DNA of 42,811 nucleotides, from positions 1 through 42,811 of IMG/VR virus record IMGVR_UViG_3300006929_000032. One strand, given 5' to 3'. Below, piece by piece: positions 14,367 through 23,200 of this stretch; position 1 is the first letter of the stretch; the number at the start of each line of letters is the position of its first letter. The translations under genes and the position numbers were made by a program. This DNA comes from a virus. The notes under the pieces were generated by a model, which saw nothing but the letters and a program-made list of their open reading frames with translations, made no database searches and was not told the origin of the DNA.

Positions 14367-14842
14367 TGGCATGGGAGAGAATACACAGAACAGTCGGTGG
14401 CAATGGTCAGGTAACTGTAAATACAGGATATTTGACAGAAACAGTGCAATTATTAGATTGGTCTGGTGGAGCTAATAATGGAGTTTTAGCTTACACTAGC
14501 CCTATTAATATACCTATAAAAGGTGATATCACAGTATTAGTAAAGCTCTCATCAGCTTTAGCTGGAGATTGTGAAGTTAGGCTAGAGCATAGCGTTGATG
14601 GAACTAATTGGTTTGTAGAAGGACAGCAAAATACGACAGCTGTAACCTCAGCAGGAGCAGGTACTGAATTAGCTAAATTAGCATTTATAGATAGAAGTGC
14701 GTTTGATGAGGAAGATGGATGGTGGACTGTATTTGATATAGATACACATGGATTTTCACCATATACAAGAATAGGATTTTTAGATACTAATGGAAATGAG
14801 TCGGGTAAAACAGCGACTGTAACATTGTATCCACAATTTTAA
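14366..14842 (+). CDS. Probable structural beta-sandwich protein, 158 aa
   Basis: ATG overlaps the previous stop (TAATGG). The sequence is beta-rich with SVDGTNWFVEG, a motif common in phage decoration and fibre-associated proteins of this size, and DEEDGWWTVFDIDTHG near the C-terminus. It closes the block of head-associated proteins. It probably coats the capsid or neck. No catalytic residues visible. Confidence 0.6.
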   Translation: MAWERIHRTVGGNGQVTVNTGYLTETVQLLDWSGGANNGVLAYTSPINIPIKGDITVLVKLSSALAGDCEVRLEHSVDGTNWFVEGQQNTTAVTSAGAGTELAKLAFIDRSAFDEEDGWWTVFDIDTHGFSPYTRIGFLDTNGNESGKTATVTLYPQF

Positions 14843-14856
14843 TTAAAGGAGAAGTA

Positions 14857-15102
14857 ATGAGTGGAGTAAATAAAGAAAGATTCCATATAGACTTAGTTGG
14901 TGCAACTGATATGGGAACTACTATGGCTGGTTCAGCTAGGCCAAAGAAAAAAGAAAAAAAAGCAGGAAGTAGAAAAGGTGGCAGAAGTAGAGTAATGAAG
15001 TCTAAATCATATTTAGATAAAAAAGCTCCAGTAAAAGCACCACCTAAAGCACCAGGTAAATTGCCACCTAAATTACCACCTAAATTACCAGGTAAGCCTT
15101 AG
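14857..15102 (+). CDS. Small very basic Lys/Pro-rich protein, 81 aa
   Basis: A short acidic-neutral start (MSGVNKERFHIDLVGATDMG) leads into a long Lys/Arg/Gly stretch (KKKEKKAGSRKGGRSR) and a tail of KxPPK repeats (LPPKLPPKLPGKP). The composition suggests an unstructured DNA- or RNA-binding tail, as in packaged DNA-condensing proteins. A good ribosome site (AAAGGAGAAGTA) supports the start. Function not known. Confidence 0.65.
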   Translation: MSGVNKERFHIDLVGATDMGTTMAGSARPKKKEKKAGSRKGGRSRVMKSKSYLDKKAPVKAPPKAPGKLPPKLPPKLPGKP

Positions 15103-15106
15103 TTTA

Positions 15107-15220
15107 ATGGCTAAAAGATTAGCGAACGTATTTTCTACTAGTATTGGGAATCCTTGGCATGGTCATGTGAAACCTGATACTAGAAGAAAATTGAACTTAA
15201 AGAAAAAAGGTAAGAAATAA
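15107..15220 (+). CDS. Small basic protein, 37 aa
   Basis: A frame beginning MAKRLANVFSTSIGNPWHG and ending in a lysine run (LKKKGKK). It is enclosed between the basic 81-aa gene and the adaptor gene, and its stop overlaps the next ATG (TAATG at 15218-15222), the pattern used throughout this operon. With its neighbour it forms a pair of highly basic small products between head and connector genes. Confidence 0.5.
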   Translation: MAKRLANVFSTSIGNPWHGHVKPDTRRKLNLKKKGKK

Positions 15221-15912
15221 TGGCTGTAAATGCTACAATAGCAAGTAGAATATCTGATTTAATTGGAGATACTTATTCTACTATTCCTAGTTTGAGTTAT
15301 AAGGATTTGATAAATGCTGCTTTTAATGAAGTTGCAGATACGATATCTACGGAGGAGTTATTAAAATATTCAAATACTCCAACTAATGTTACTTCTGCTT
15401 CAGGTGTGTCTATTGAGGACAAAAAGATACTAAAGGTAGTTAGAGTTGATGCTAATAGTAATGGAGTTGACAAAGAATGTAAATTCTTAGAGCAAACTAA
15501 TTATTCTATTGCTTCAGATTCAAATAGTATATATAAAGCAACTGCTCATAGTCCTGTTTATACAGTATATAGTCTTAATGACGCTAGTACAGTTCTTATA
15601 CATCCTGATTGCAATGGTTCAGGTCAAGTAGGTAGAATATGGTCATTTGCTTATGCTGTCGATACTGATGATTTGACAACAATAACTACATCTACTTTAA
15701 ATACTAAGTTTATGCCTAAAACATCTATGCATGCTATTGTATTAAAGTCTTGTATAAATATATTAAATACATATATAAGTGAGCAAGTGCAAGAAGAAGA
15801 AGACCAAGAATTGTTAACGATGGTTACAGCTCAAATACAAAGTTTAGAAAAGAGTTATGCTGGAGAAATGCAAAGATTTATGGATAAAACTAAGCAGCCT
15901 GAAGGAGAATAA
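15220..15912 (+). CDS. Probable head-tail connector protein, 230 aa
   Basis: The N-terminus (ASRISDLIGDTYSTIPSLSYKDLINAAFNEVADTI) and C-terminus (helices ending QIQSLEKSYAGEMQRF) are helical around a beta-rich middle, the layout of connector/adaptor proteins that dock below the portal. A helix with EQVQEEEDQELL lies in the C-terminal part. It is followed directly by another adaptor-like pair, consistent with a neck module. Assignment is from layout and position. Confidence 0.5.
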   Translation: MAVNATIASRISDLIGDTYSTIPSLSYKDLINAAFNEVADTISTEELLKYSNTPTNVTSASGVSIEDKKILKVVRVDANSNGVDKECKFLEQTNYSIASDSNSIYKATAHSPVYTVYSLNDASTVLIHPDCNGSGQVGRIWSFAYAVDTDDLTTITTSTLNTKFMPKTSMHAIVLKSCINILNTYISEQVQEEEDQELLTMVTAQIQSLEKSYAGEMQRFMDKTKQPEGE

Positions 15913-16178
15913 TGGAATTAAAAGAAATGATAGAATTAGTTCAACAACATCATCCTCATATGGGAGAGACAGAAATAGTCAAACTCCTTAATAGGGCTAA
16001 GGATGACTTTTGTGAAGAAACTGAAATATATAAGAAAACAGATACGTCTATTACTACTACTGCAGACCTTAGATGGTATGCTATTCCTTCTGGTTTAACT
16101 AAGATAGAAGAAGTTTATTTTAACGATGTTAGGATTCCTAGATTGCAAGGTAATCCTATTATAAATGACGAGACTTAA
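15912..16178 (+). CDS. N-terminal half of a head-tail adaptor
   Basis: LVQQHHPHMGETEIVKLLNRAKDDFCEET, followed by DLRWYAIPSGLTKIEEVYFNDVRIPRLQGNPI, is what I recall as the start of a ~210-residue adaptor family in marine phages. It stops after residue 88 just where the family would continue. The next gene, in a different frame (+2 relative), resembles the second half. Either a genuine split gene or the result of an old frameshift. Starts in a TAATG overlap. Confidence 0.6.
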   Translation: MELKEMIELVQQHHPHMGETEIVKLLNRAKDDFCEETEIYKKTDTSITTTADLRWYAIPSGLTKIEEVYFNDVRIPRLQGNPIINDET

Positions 16179-16180
16179 TT

Positions 16181-16576
16181 ATGGCAAAAACTCAAAGATT
16201 TTATTTTATAGATACTCATAGTACAGGTGAAAAAATAGCTATAGTAGAAGAAGCTAAGAATACTATAACTCAAGATGGTTATACAGATGAATATAAAACT
16301 GTTTCTTCTGCTAAAGGAATTAAAATAAGAGGTGTATTTACTGATACTGACTTAGCAGCTGGAACTTTAGATGGTAGTTATTCTAATATACCTTCTAGAT
16401 TTCATAGTGCTATTGCTATGCATGTTATATCTATGGGTTATTTAGACCCTAGAAATATGAATATGGAAAACTCTCAGATATTTTCAGGGGGGTATCAAGA
16501 TGGTGTTAAGAAGGCTAAGAGGTTTGCTAGAAGCAATTATGTATCTACTGGCAGAGTAGTCCCTCAGGACTTTTAA
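16181..16576 (+). CDS. C-terminal half of a head-tail adaptor
   Basis: The protein opens directly in a beta-hairpin-like stretch (RFYFIDTHSTGEKIAIVE) and ends with a helical pattern (SRFHSAIAMHVISMGYLDP, then NSQIFSGGYQDGVKKAKRFAR). This fits the second half of the adaptor family. The stop is 2 nt upstream of the ATG, with no ribosome site, so translation likely depends on termination of the preceding half. The two products may associate to rebuild one fold. Confidence 0.6.
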   Translation: MAKTQRFYFIDTHSTGEKIAIVEEAKNTITQDGYTDEYKTVSSAKGIKIRGVFTDTDLAAGTLDGSYSNIPSRFHSAIAMHVISMGYLDPRNMNMENSQIFSGGYQDGVKKAKRFARSNYVSTGRVVPQDF

Positions 16577-17259
16577 TGAAAATAGGTGACTTATTATTAT
16601 TTAATCGTATTATTAATAAGAATCAGTTACAAGAGGCTTTAAGTAAGCAGGCTGATGAAGCCATTAATTACAACAGAGCTGTTCCTCTAGGAAAAGTTCT
16701 AATTGAAATGAAATATGTTACAGTTGATGATATAAGTGATGTTTTAAATCAACAGTCAAAAGAAAAAATAGAAGAAAAAAAGGAGATATCAGTGCCAAAA
16801 CCAACAGAAATAGGTGAAGATAGTAAATTTACATTTGACTTAAAATTTATGGCTACAATAGGGGCAGTAATAGTCTCTGCGTGTGCTACATATTTTAGTA
16901 TACAAGGCTCTATCTCTGAACTTAAATCTAATAATAGTCCTAATAGATTAGAATATGATTATCTTAAAGGTGAAGTAGATTTGATTAAGTCTACTGGAGA
17001 CTTAAAGCTTATAACATATCAGCTGACAGAGTTTAAGGAGACCTTTACTGAAATAAAAAAATTAGCAGTTAAGTTAACTCCTTTGGCTTCTGATTTAAAT
17101 GAAATTAAAATAGAGATAGCTAAACTTAAAAATAAGAAAATACCTGAAGTTGATTTGTCAGGTGTAGAGTATGAATTAGATATTTTATCAGGTAGTATTA
17201 AAAGCTTAGAAGAAAGAATTACTAAACTGGAAAATAAGAAGGAATCAGGGAGGTTTTAA
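16576..17259 (+). CDS. MshEN/T2SSE-N-like domain, TM helix and coiled coil
   Basis: Residues 1-60 contain two copies of the pattern used by MshEN or type II secretion ATPase N-terminal domains: IGDLLLFNRIINKNQLQEAL with KQ, then LGKVLIEMKYVTVDDISDVL with QQ. In bacteria that domain binds c-di-GMP in some ATPases or the inner-membrane platform. A lysine/glutamate linker leads to one membrane helix (about 90-108) and a long coiled coil to the end. The protein would display the domain in the cytoplasm and a coiled coil across the membrane. Possible superinfection exclusion, pilus interference, or lysis-related role; unproven. Confidence 0.6.
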   Translation: MKIGDLLLFNRIINKNQLQEALSKQADEAINYNRAVPLGKVLIEMKYVTVDDISDVLNQQSKEKIEEKKEISVPKPTEIGEDSKFTFDLKFMATIGAVIVSACATYFSIQGSISELKSNNSPNRLEYDYLKGEVDLIKSTGDLKLITYQLTEFKETFTEIKKLAVKLTPLASDLNEIKIEIAKLKNKKIPEVDLSGVEYELDILSGSIKSLEERITKLENKKESGRF

Positions 17260-17495
17260 TGGAACTAGACAAGTTTATACAACACATAGAAGGATTTGGC
17301 AAAAAGAGAGTTTCTGTTGATTTGCATACTTTAACCAAAGCTTATTCTCCTGAGAGTGTAGATAGAGAGCGTAAAGATACATTTAAAAATGACGCTATAG
17401 AGGTAAATTCAGATAGAGGAAAAGAAGGGACTTCTGGTGGGCGTCATAGAGGGGAAGGTAACACTGGCTCTAGCGGTGAAGGCGGTACAGAGTAA
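17259..17495 (+). CDS. Small polar hypothetical protein, 78 aa
   Basis: ATG overlaps the previous stop and its own stop overlaps the beta-barrel gene ATG (both TAATG). The first ~35 residues look ordered and charged (LDKFIQHIEGFGKKRVSVDL), and the last ~30 are a disordered Gly/Ser/Glu tail with SGGRHRGEGNTGSSGEGG. No family recognised. Confidence 0.65.
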   Translation: MELDKFIQHIEGFGKKRVSVDLHTLTKAYSPESVDRERKDTFKNDAIEVNSDRGKEGTSGGRHRGEGNTGSSGEGGTE

Positions 17496-18550
17496 TGGCT
17501 TATGAAAGAATTATATGTTATTTGGTTACGTATGTTAGTTTACTTTTTGGTGGGCTATTTGATAACTCGACTTTATATGTGTCTGGCTCAATGGGTACGC
17601 CCTATATAAATGGTAATATAGAGTTAAAAGATGACTATAAATATAACATTGGTATAAGGAAAATAGCCTTATTTCCTTATCAATCATCAAAGAAATTTTA
17701 TAAAGGCGAAGAATCAGCACTCAGTGATAATGCTTTATTTGGTGCTGTAGACGGCTTAGAATACCTCATTTCAGCGAGTTCTGTAAGAAATAGGGGTCAT
17801 GCCTTCATAGACCAAGAATACTGGCTAAAATGGTCAAATAATCGCTTTATTGCTAAAGTTAAGTATTTAGAGAAAGAAAGTAGAGACTTACAACTTGCAT
17901 ATATAGATACTAGAGTTAAGTTTACTATGGGTTCTGTATTCTTATCTTTAGGTACTAATGTAATGGGGCATCCAGTATATGGACATCCTGCATATGAGGA
18001 CTATGAAGACCCTTGGTGGTATCTTGCATATGAGTATGGATATCAAGATTATTTAGTACCTTTAAATGATTTAAATGACAATGGAGAAATTGATAGTTAT
18101 TATTTATGGGTTGAAACAGACCCTGACACAGAGGATGGTTTCTGGCAATATTATTATGAGGATGCTGATTATTATTGGACAGACCCCGACTCTAATGCAG
18201 TCGCTTATTCTGATGCAGAGTTTTATGAATACCATATGCCAGGTATTATAGAGCAATATAACGAAGAAAACAAAGTTAAAGAATGGCAAGCAGAGATAAG
18301 CGTAGTTATTGGTATAGACTGTTATGTAGGCGGTGAAAGATTTTATTCCCATATTTGGGTTAATGCATATCCCTATTCAAAGGGCTTGACAGAGAAGTCT
18401 TATAAGGGAGATGGCATTCAATATGACGTTGGAACTCTGGTTGGTGCTAACCTAAGTGAGCATATTGGGGTCTTTATTGAGGGTAGTAAATTAAGTTATT
18501 ATGGACGAGAAGAACATAATATAAGCATGGGGGTAAATTATAGATTCTGA
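17495..18550 (+). CDS. Predicted outer-membrane beta-barrel protein, 351 aa
   Basis: The N-terminus has a hydrophobic export-like segment (residues about 6-20, IICYLVTYVSLLFGG). The remainder is beta-rich with alternating aromatic/polar strands and ends VNYRF, the terminal-Phe beta-signal recognised by the BAM machinery. The middle (about 165-250) is an acidic, Trp/Tyr-rich insertion with a calcium-loop-like motif DLNDNGEID (192-200). The final strands (VGTLVGANLSEHIGVFIEGSKL) fit barrel hairpins. This is unusual for a phage. It may act in receptor masking, exclusion or envelope remodelling. Confidence 0.65.
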   Translation: MAYERIICYLVTYVSLLFGGLFDNSTLYVSGSMGTPYINGNIELKDDYKYNIGIRKIALFPYQSSKKFYKGEESALSDNALFGAVDGLEYLISASSVRNRGHAFIDQEYWLKWSNNRFIAKVKYLEKESRDLQLAYIDTRVKFTMGSVFLSLGTNVMGHPVYGHPAYEDYEDPWWYLAYEYGYQDYLVPLNDLNDNGEIDSYYLWVETDPDTEDGFWQYYYEDADYYWTDPDSNAVAYSDAEFYEYHMPGIIEQYNEENKVKEWQAEISVVIGIDCYVGGERFYSHIWVNAYPYSKGLTEKSYKGDGIQYDVGTLVGANLSEHIGVFIEGSKLSYYGREEHNISMGVNYRF

Positions 18551-18639
18551 TGGGAGAGATTGGGGCATTTTTACTGGGTTTCTTAATTGTCTTTGTAGGC
18601 GGGATTATATTGATTTACGGAAACGATTGGAAGCTCTAG
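18550..18639 (+). CDS. Tiny single-pass membrane protein, 29 aa
   Basis: TGATG overlap with the beta-barrel stop. MGEIGAFLLGFLIVFVGGI and the following residues form one membrane helix ending in YGNDWKL. The stop comes just where a different frame (-1 relative) becomes plausible (DLRKRLEALEKIA, then CDCCKK). The helix-plus-charged-tail layout is familiar from small phage lysis or membrane proteins, so a frameshifted or decayed longer protein is possible. Confidence 0.5.
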   Translation: MGEIGAFLLGFLIVFVGGIILIYGNDWKL

Positions 18640-18713
18640 AAAAAATAGCTCATTCACCTAGGGATTTTGTTACATGTGATTGTTGCAAAAAACAGTTAAA
18701 GGAAAAAAAATAA
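18604..18713 (+). other. Open frame without start, possible frameshift product
   Basis: In the -1 frame relative to the 29-aa gene, DYIDLRKRLEALEKIA, SPRDFVTCDCC and KKQLKEKK read through to a stop at 18711-18713. The frame is open back to about 18537 but has no ATG. The charged helix and clustered cysteines look like real coding sequence. I see no classic slippery heptamer at the crossing. Candidates: -1 frameshift, an ancestral indel, or a non-ATG start. Confidence 0.35.
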
Positions 18714-18714
18714 A

Positions 18715-18885
18715 ATGTTACAAGGAATTATTATAAAAAAAGTATTAGATTTAGTTATGAAACGAATTATGAAAAAGTTCGATTTAGATGGTATTCAAAA
18801 GTATGTTCAGGAGCCAAACGAACTTGATGATAAAGTCGCAAAGCTTGAGAAAAAACTCAAGAAGTTACAAAAACTAATCAAATAA
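18715..18885 (+). CDS. Small coiled-coil protein, 56 aa
   Basis: MLQGIIIKKVLDLVMKRIMKK starts with an amphipathic/hydrophobic helix; a central FDLDGIQKYVQEPNELDDKV is followed by a lysine-rich heptad segment (LEKKLKKLQKLIK). Likely membrane-associated by its N-terminus. It belongs to a run of three short proteins between the barrel gene and the zinc-ribbon gene, with AAGGA before the ATG (AAAGGAAAAAAAAT). Confidence 0.6.
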   Translation: MLQGIIIKKVLDLVMKRIMKKFDLDGIQKYVQEPNELDDKVAKLEKKLKKLQKLIK

Positions 18886-18897
18886 GGAGAATATCCT

Positions 18898-19050
18898 ATG
18901 CAATGGATTCTAGGTAATTGGCAATGGATTTTATTAGCTTTCTATGTATTAGAAAAAGTTATAAAATTATCGCCTTCAAAAAAAGACGATGTTATATTTG
19001 ACATGGTTCTTAAACCAGTTTACGAAGCTATAAAGAATAAAGTTGGATAA
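18898..19050 (+). CDS. Small membrane-associated protein, 50 aa
   Basis: An AAGGAG ribosome site precedes MQWILGNWQWILLAFYVLEK, one short hydrophobic helix rich in tryptophan, then a charged cytoplasmic-type tail (KLSPSKKDDVIFDMV). I recall similar small proteins in marine phages with no assigned role. With the 29-aa and 56-aa proteins it makes a small membrane cluster that could include the missing holin. Confidence 0.65.
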   Translation: MQWILGNWQWILLAFYVLEKVIKLSPSKKDDVIFDMVLKPVYEAIKNKVG

Positions 19051-19063
19051 GCTTAGTAACAAA

Positions 19064-19375
19064 ATGATTCTAGTTGTAGACTTAGTGGGTGAGCTAAAAG
19101 GAAGTTTAGTGAAGCAACTTGTTGATGAAGAATTTAGATATAATATCTTCAAAACAGTTCCTCCAGTTTGCCCGCATTGTCTATCAGAAGAAGTATCTGG
19201 AATAGAAGTAATGGGTGCCGATAAAGATGGCATATTGCTTTGGGAATGTGATGATTGTAATTATATGTATTTAAAGTATACACTCGATAAAACAGAGAAG
19301 GAATTACAATCCGCCAAAGCATATTGGACTAACCCGAGTGATTGGGGTTATCGTCCTAAAGATGAATTCAATTAA
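19064..19375 (+). CDS. Small zinc-ribbon protein, about 103 aa
   Basis: CPHC and CDDC, about 30 residues apart, form a classic zinc-ribbon pair (PVCPHCLSEEVSG then LLWECDDCNYMYL). It is followed by a charged helix and a tryptophan-rich end. The first ATG is at 19064. A TTG at 19043 within the previous gene would add seven residues but has no better ribosome site. Zinc ribbons commonly bind nucleic acid or transcription machinery; the partner is unknown. Confidence 0.65.
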   Translation: MILVVDLVGELKGSLVKQLVDEEFRYNIFKTVPPVCPHCLSEEVSGIEVMGADKDGILLWECDDCNYMYLKYTLDKTEKELQSAKAYWTNPSDWGYRPKDEFN

Positions 19376-19392
19376 GTAAGGTTTTTTAATAT

Positions 19393-20175
19393 ATGAAAAA
19401 GAAAAGCAATGGCGTAATCAATCGTGCGATTGTTACTCCCGATAAACACGCTCCGTTGCATGATAAAGCGGCAATCAATGTTGTTTGCAAAGCTATAGAA
19501 CTGGTCAAGCCAAATATTTACATCGATTTAGGTGACCTAGGAGAGTTCTCTAGCGTGTCGCATTGGCAATGGAAGAGAAAGAAAAAGCCACCATTGGAAT
19601 ATATAATGCCAAAAGTGGACGAAGATGTAAAAGCAGTAAATGAGTTACTTGACATAATAGATGAATCACTTGACAAAGTAGACTGTAAAAAGAAATATAT
19701 TTGTGCAGGGAATCATGATGAATGGTTAGATAGATTCGTAGAAGAGCATCCTTATCTAGACTATCGTTTTGAAAAGGTGTGTAATTTCAAGGATAGAGGA
19801 TACAAGTACAATGAACCAGGAAAGTATCTTAAAATAGGAAAGCTCTATTTTTATCATGGGCACCATTTTGGCGGACAATATCACGCAGCGAATCATCTGA
19901 GAAAACTAGGTGCTAACATAATGTATGGACATCATCATTCCCTGCAACAAGATAGTGTTACATATATGGATGGTCCTAAGTCAGCTTGGTCTTTAGGTTG
20001 TTTAAAAGACATGAGTTCAGAAAAGAACGCATGGCTAGGTGGTAGACAACATAAGTGGGCTCATGCATTTGCGATAGTAGATTACTATAAAGGCGGTAGA
20101 TTTACTGTTGATGTAGTTCAAATTATAGACGGGAGAACAACAGTATGGGGAGAGTTACTAGACGGAAACAAATAA
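19393..20175 (+). CDS. Calcineurin-like metallophosphoesterase
   Basis: All five motif blocks of the family are visible: TPDKH (D17, H19), IDLGDLGEF, AGNHDEW (GNHD near 103-107), YFYHGHHFGG and YGHHHS, giving a two-metal phosphoesterase centre. Substrates in this superfamily range from DNA ends to cyclic nucleotides and cannot be told from the motifs. Its location among tail and membrane genes is odd for a replication enzyme. Full length with an AAGG upstream. Likely cytoplasmic. Confidence 0.88.
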   Translation: MKKKSNGVINRAIVTPDKHAPLHDKAAINVVCKAIELVKPNIYIDLGDLGEFSSVSHWQWKRKKKPPLEYIMPKVDEDVKAVNELLDIIDESLDKVDCKKKYICAGNHDEWLDRFVEEHPYLDYRFEKVCNFKDRGYKYNEPGKYLKIGKLYFYHGHHFGGQYHAANHLRKLGANIMYGHHHSLQQDSVTYMDGPKSAWSLGCLKDMSSEKNAWLGGRQHKWAHAFAIVDYYKGGRFTVDVVQIIDGRTTVWGELLDGNK

Positions 20176-20237
20176 TACTTCCAGAAGATTACTGGGTATC
20201 ATCTAAGGATATAGACTGGATATATGTAGATGCCTAA
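20145..20237 (+). CDS. Possible tiny protein, 30 aa
   Basis: MGRVTRRKQIILPEDYWVSS and ten further residues run through the gap between the phosphoesterase and the giant tail gene, overlapping the first by 31 nt and the second by 8 nt. A GGGAG lies about 10 nt upstream of the ATG. The frame fills the gap exactly, a pattern typical of this operon, but the length is too short to be sure. Confidence 0.4.
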   Translation: MGRVTRRKQIILPEDYWVSSKDIDWIYVDA

Positions 20238-23200
20238 GCAATTAAAGGAAATAAGAGGTTTCATAAAAGGAACTGTTTTAAATGCTTCTGAAAGAGATGT
20301 AATAGAAGATGCATCTATATTTGCATTAAACATTAATCCAGAATCAGAAAGTGGAATATTAAGTGCTATAAATACAGATGAATTATTCGCTTTATCGTCT
20401 GGAGCATTTACATATTCTGACTTACCTATTCCTTGGGGGCATTCAGGAAATGAAAATAGCTCTGAATTAGGTGCAGGAGGAAGTGATTCATTTAGTTCTC
20501 CTATGAAAATAAACTTAGATGTATTTCAGGGGAAAGATAGCGCTTCTTTATCTTTTAAAGGAACTAAAGGAAGAAATGAAAGATTGACTGCTGTCAACCC
20601 TAGACCTTATGCTCGTAAATTAATTCTGTCCGCAAATGAAGATGTTAATTATAAACCAGCTTCTACAATCAATCCAACAGATACTGAAATAACTATATTA
20701 TCAGAAGACCAAACTATAACAGGTTCCCCTACAGATATAGCTATTAGTGGATTTACTGAAGGAGTAGCTACTATAACAGTAGGTGAAAACGACCCAGCTC
20801 AACTTGCTGGGGATACATTTACTATCACAACTCCTGATAATAGAGTAGTGATATATAAATTTTATAATGACGGCTCAGGTGCTAGTGGCACACAAGATAC
20901 TAGTGGAGGAACTTGGACCAGAATTGATGTGCAGGGAGAAAGTACTCTAGCTGGTGTTGCAGCTGAGATAGAAACTGCTTTAAATAGTGAAAATGGACAT
21001 AGAGATAGAATAACGGTGACTAGAGCTACTGCACTTCTTAATTTACAATTAGCTCAAAGAAGTGTATCACATTATTTAACTGCTGGTACATACTTTTCGT
21101 TAATAGGGACTTCTGCTACTTATAATGTAGATAGTAGCGATAATACAGAAATAATGCGTGTAGTATCTACTTCAGGAACTACTATTAGAATACAAAGAGG
21201 TTTATTTGGAACTAAGAAAAAAGAATATACTTCTGCAATCTACGATATATATGCTAATAAATATTTAATAAATGATGAATTTTATACTACTGATTATGGC
21301 TATTGTAACTTATATGAATGGAGTAGCTATTCAGGTAATAATATAGGTGGTAGTGGTAGACATTGGTTATATTCTTCTGATACTGCAACAAAAGCTAAAA
21401 ATGGCTATATGGTATCATCAAGTACTTATGAAATAACATTTAGTGCTACTGACAAAACAATTAAGTTTAAAACACAAGCTCCTGAGTTTAATGAAGGAGA
21501 TAATGTTTCATTTTATATGCATGAAGCATCATCAAATCATGGATATTCAGGTACTATATTAAAAACAGTAACTGATGGTGGTTATACTACATGGACAATG
21601 GATACCGCCCCTATAACAGATGTATTAGATGGAACTGATGCAACAGGAGTATTTGTCGAATCAAGTTTAATAAAAAATTGTACTCTTTTTCATTCATTAG
21701 ATACAGCAACACAAGATACAGGAGCCGATAAAGCATATAAGATTAATGATTGGGTGCATCAAAAAACTGGAATAACTAATGTTTGGGCTGATACTACTGA
21801 TACAGAGGTATCTAGATTGGATACTGATGGATATTGGAAAAGTGGTTCACATAATGATAGTCAAGATTTAAATGCCGCTGCTGATAATTCAGAAAATTTT
21901 TATCCATTTCAAGCAAACCCTGAAGTTCTTGCTATTGAATGCGAATATGAGGATATAAGTTTAGATACAGATACAGTAAATGCAATAGGTCCAGATGTAT
22001 CTACGATAACATTAGACGGTGACGCTAGTTTAAAGTTAGCTACTGGGAATATTATAAAGATTAGCACTGAATATATGAGAGTTTTGTCAATCAATAATAG
22101 ACAAATAACCGTTGCAAGAGGTTATAATAGCAATGCTATAGAGATTCCAAATGACAGTCAAGTTAATGTAAATGTAAATCATACTATAAAACAAAGTATT
22201 GATAAGTCTTTATTAAAAAGAGGTCAAGAATATTGTTTATATTTCTACTCTAAATCAGTTAATGGTAATCCCAAAGGGGCATTATCTTTAACTTATAATG
22301 GAGGAAGTTTTTCTTCTAATGGAAAATGGAATCTTGCTAATACAGAAATATCTAAAGGTTATATAGTTGACCCATTATATAGAAGTTATACATCTTCAGC
22401 TAGTAATATAACACAAGAAACAAGATGGATTAATTTTAGCGATTTAGATAAACCTAATGGGAGTAATTTATCAGAATCATTAGATACTACTTGGAGAAGA
22501 TTTAAATATGAATTTACAATACCAAAAAATTTAGAAAAAATATCTGATTTAGATATAGAATTTTCAAGTAGTCTTGATGCTGATGAAGATAAATTTTGTT
22601 TAGCACAGATAGATTTGCTAGAAAGTACTCTAATATATAATAATACTGGGAATCCTATATTAGCTACTTCAGTATTAGATAATTCAGGTGCTAAAGATTT
22701 AATGCTTTACAATAGAAGTAATAAGGATTTTCAAATAATACAAAATTGTTTTAATAGAGATGGTTTAAGTTATGATTTTACAAGTCCCTCTAAATCATTA
22801 TATGCCTTACAAGACTTTGATACTGATACAGTTTCTGCCATAAGGAATAATAGAGAATTACATATAGGATTAGGAGGCACTGCTGGTAGTCCTGCACCTC
22901 AATGGTTAGGTTATCTTAATCATAAATTATTTGGTTCTGATAATACTAATCAACTATATCAAGATGAAGATACTGTTCATAAATATGGAACAGAAGGTTC
23001 TGCTATGTTATCTAAGATAGCCTTAGCAGGAGAACATGAGTATTTAGTAGCAGTATCGTCTAGCACAGGTTCGGTTTTGACTATTACCCATACAAATCAT
23101 AGCGTTGATGTAGGCGATAATCTTATAATAAGAGAATGGGCAGATGCTTCAAATACTTGGGCTGGAACAGGAGTTTGGGTGGTAACTACTAGAACGGATG

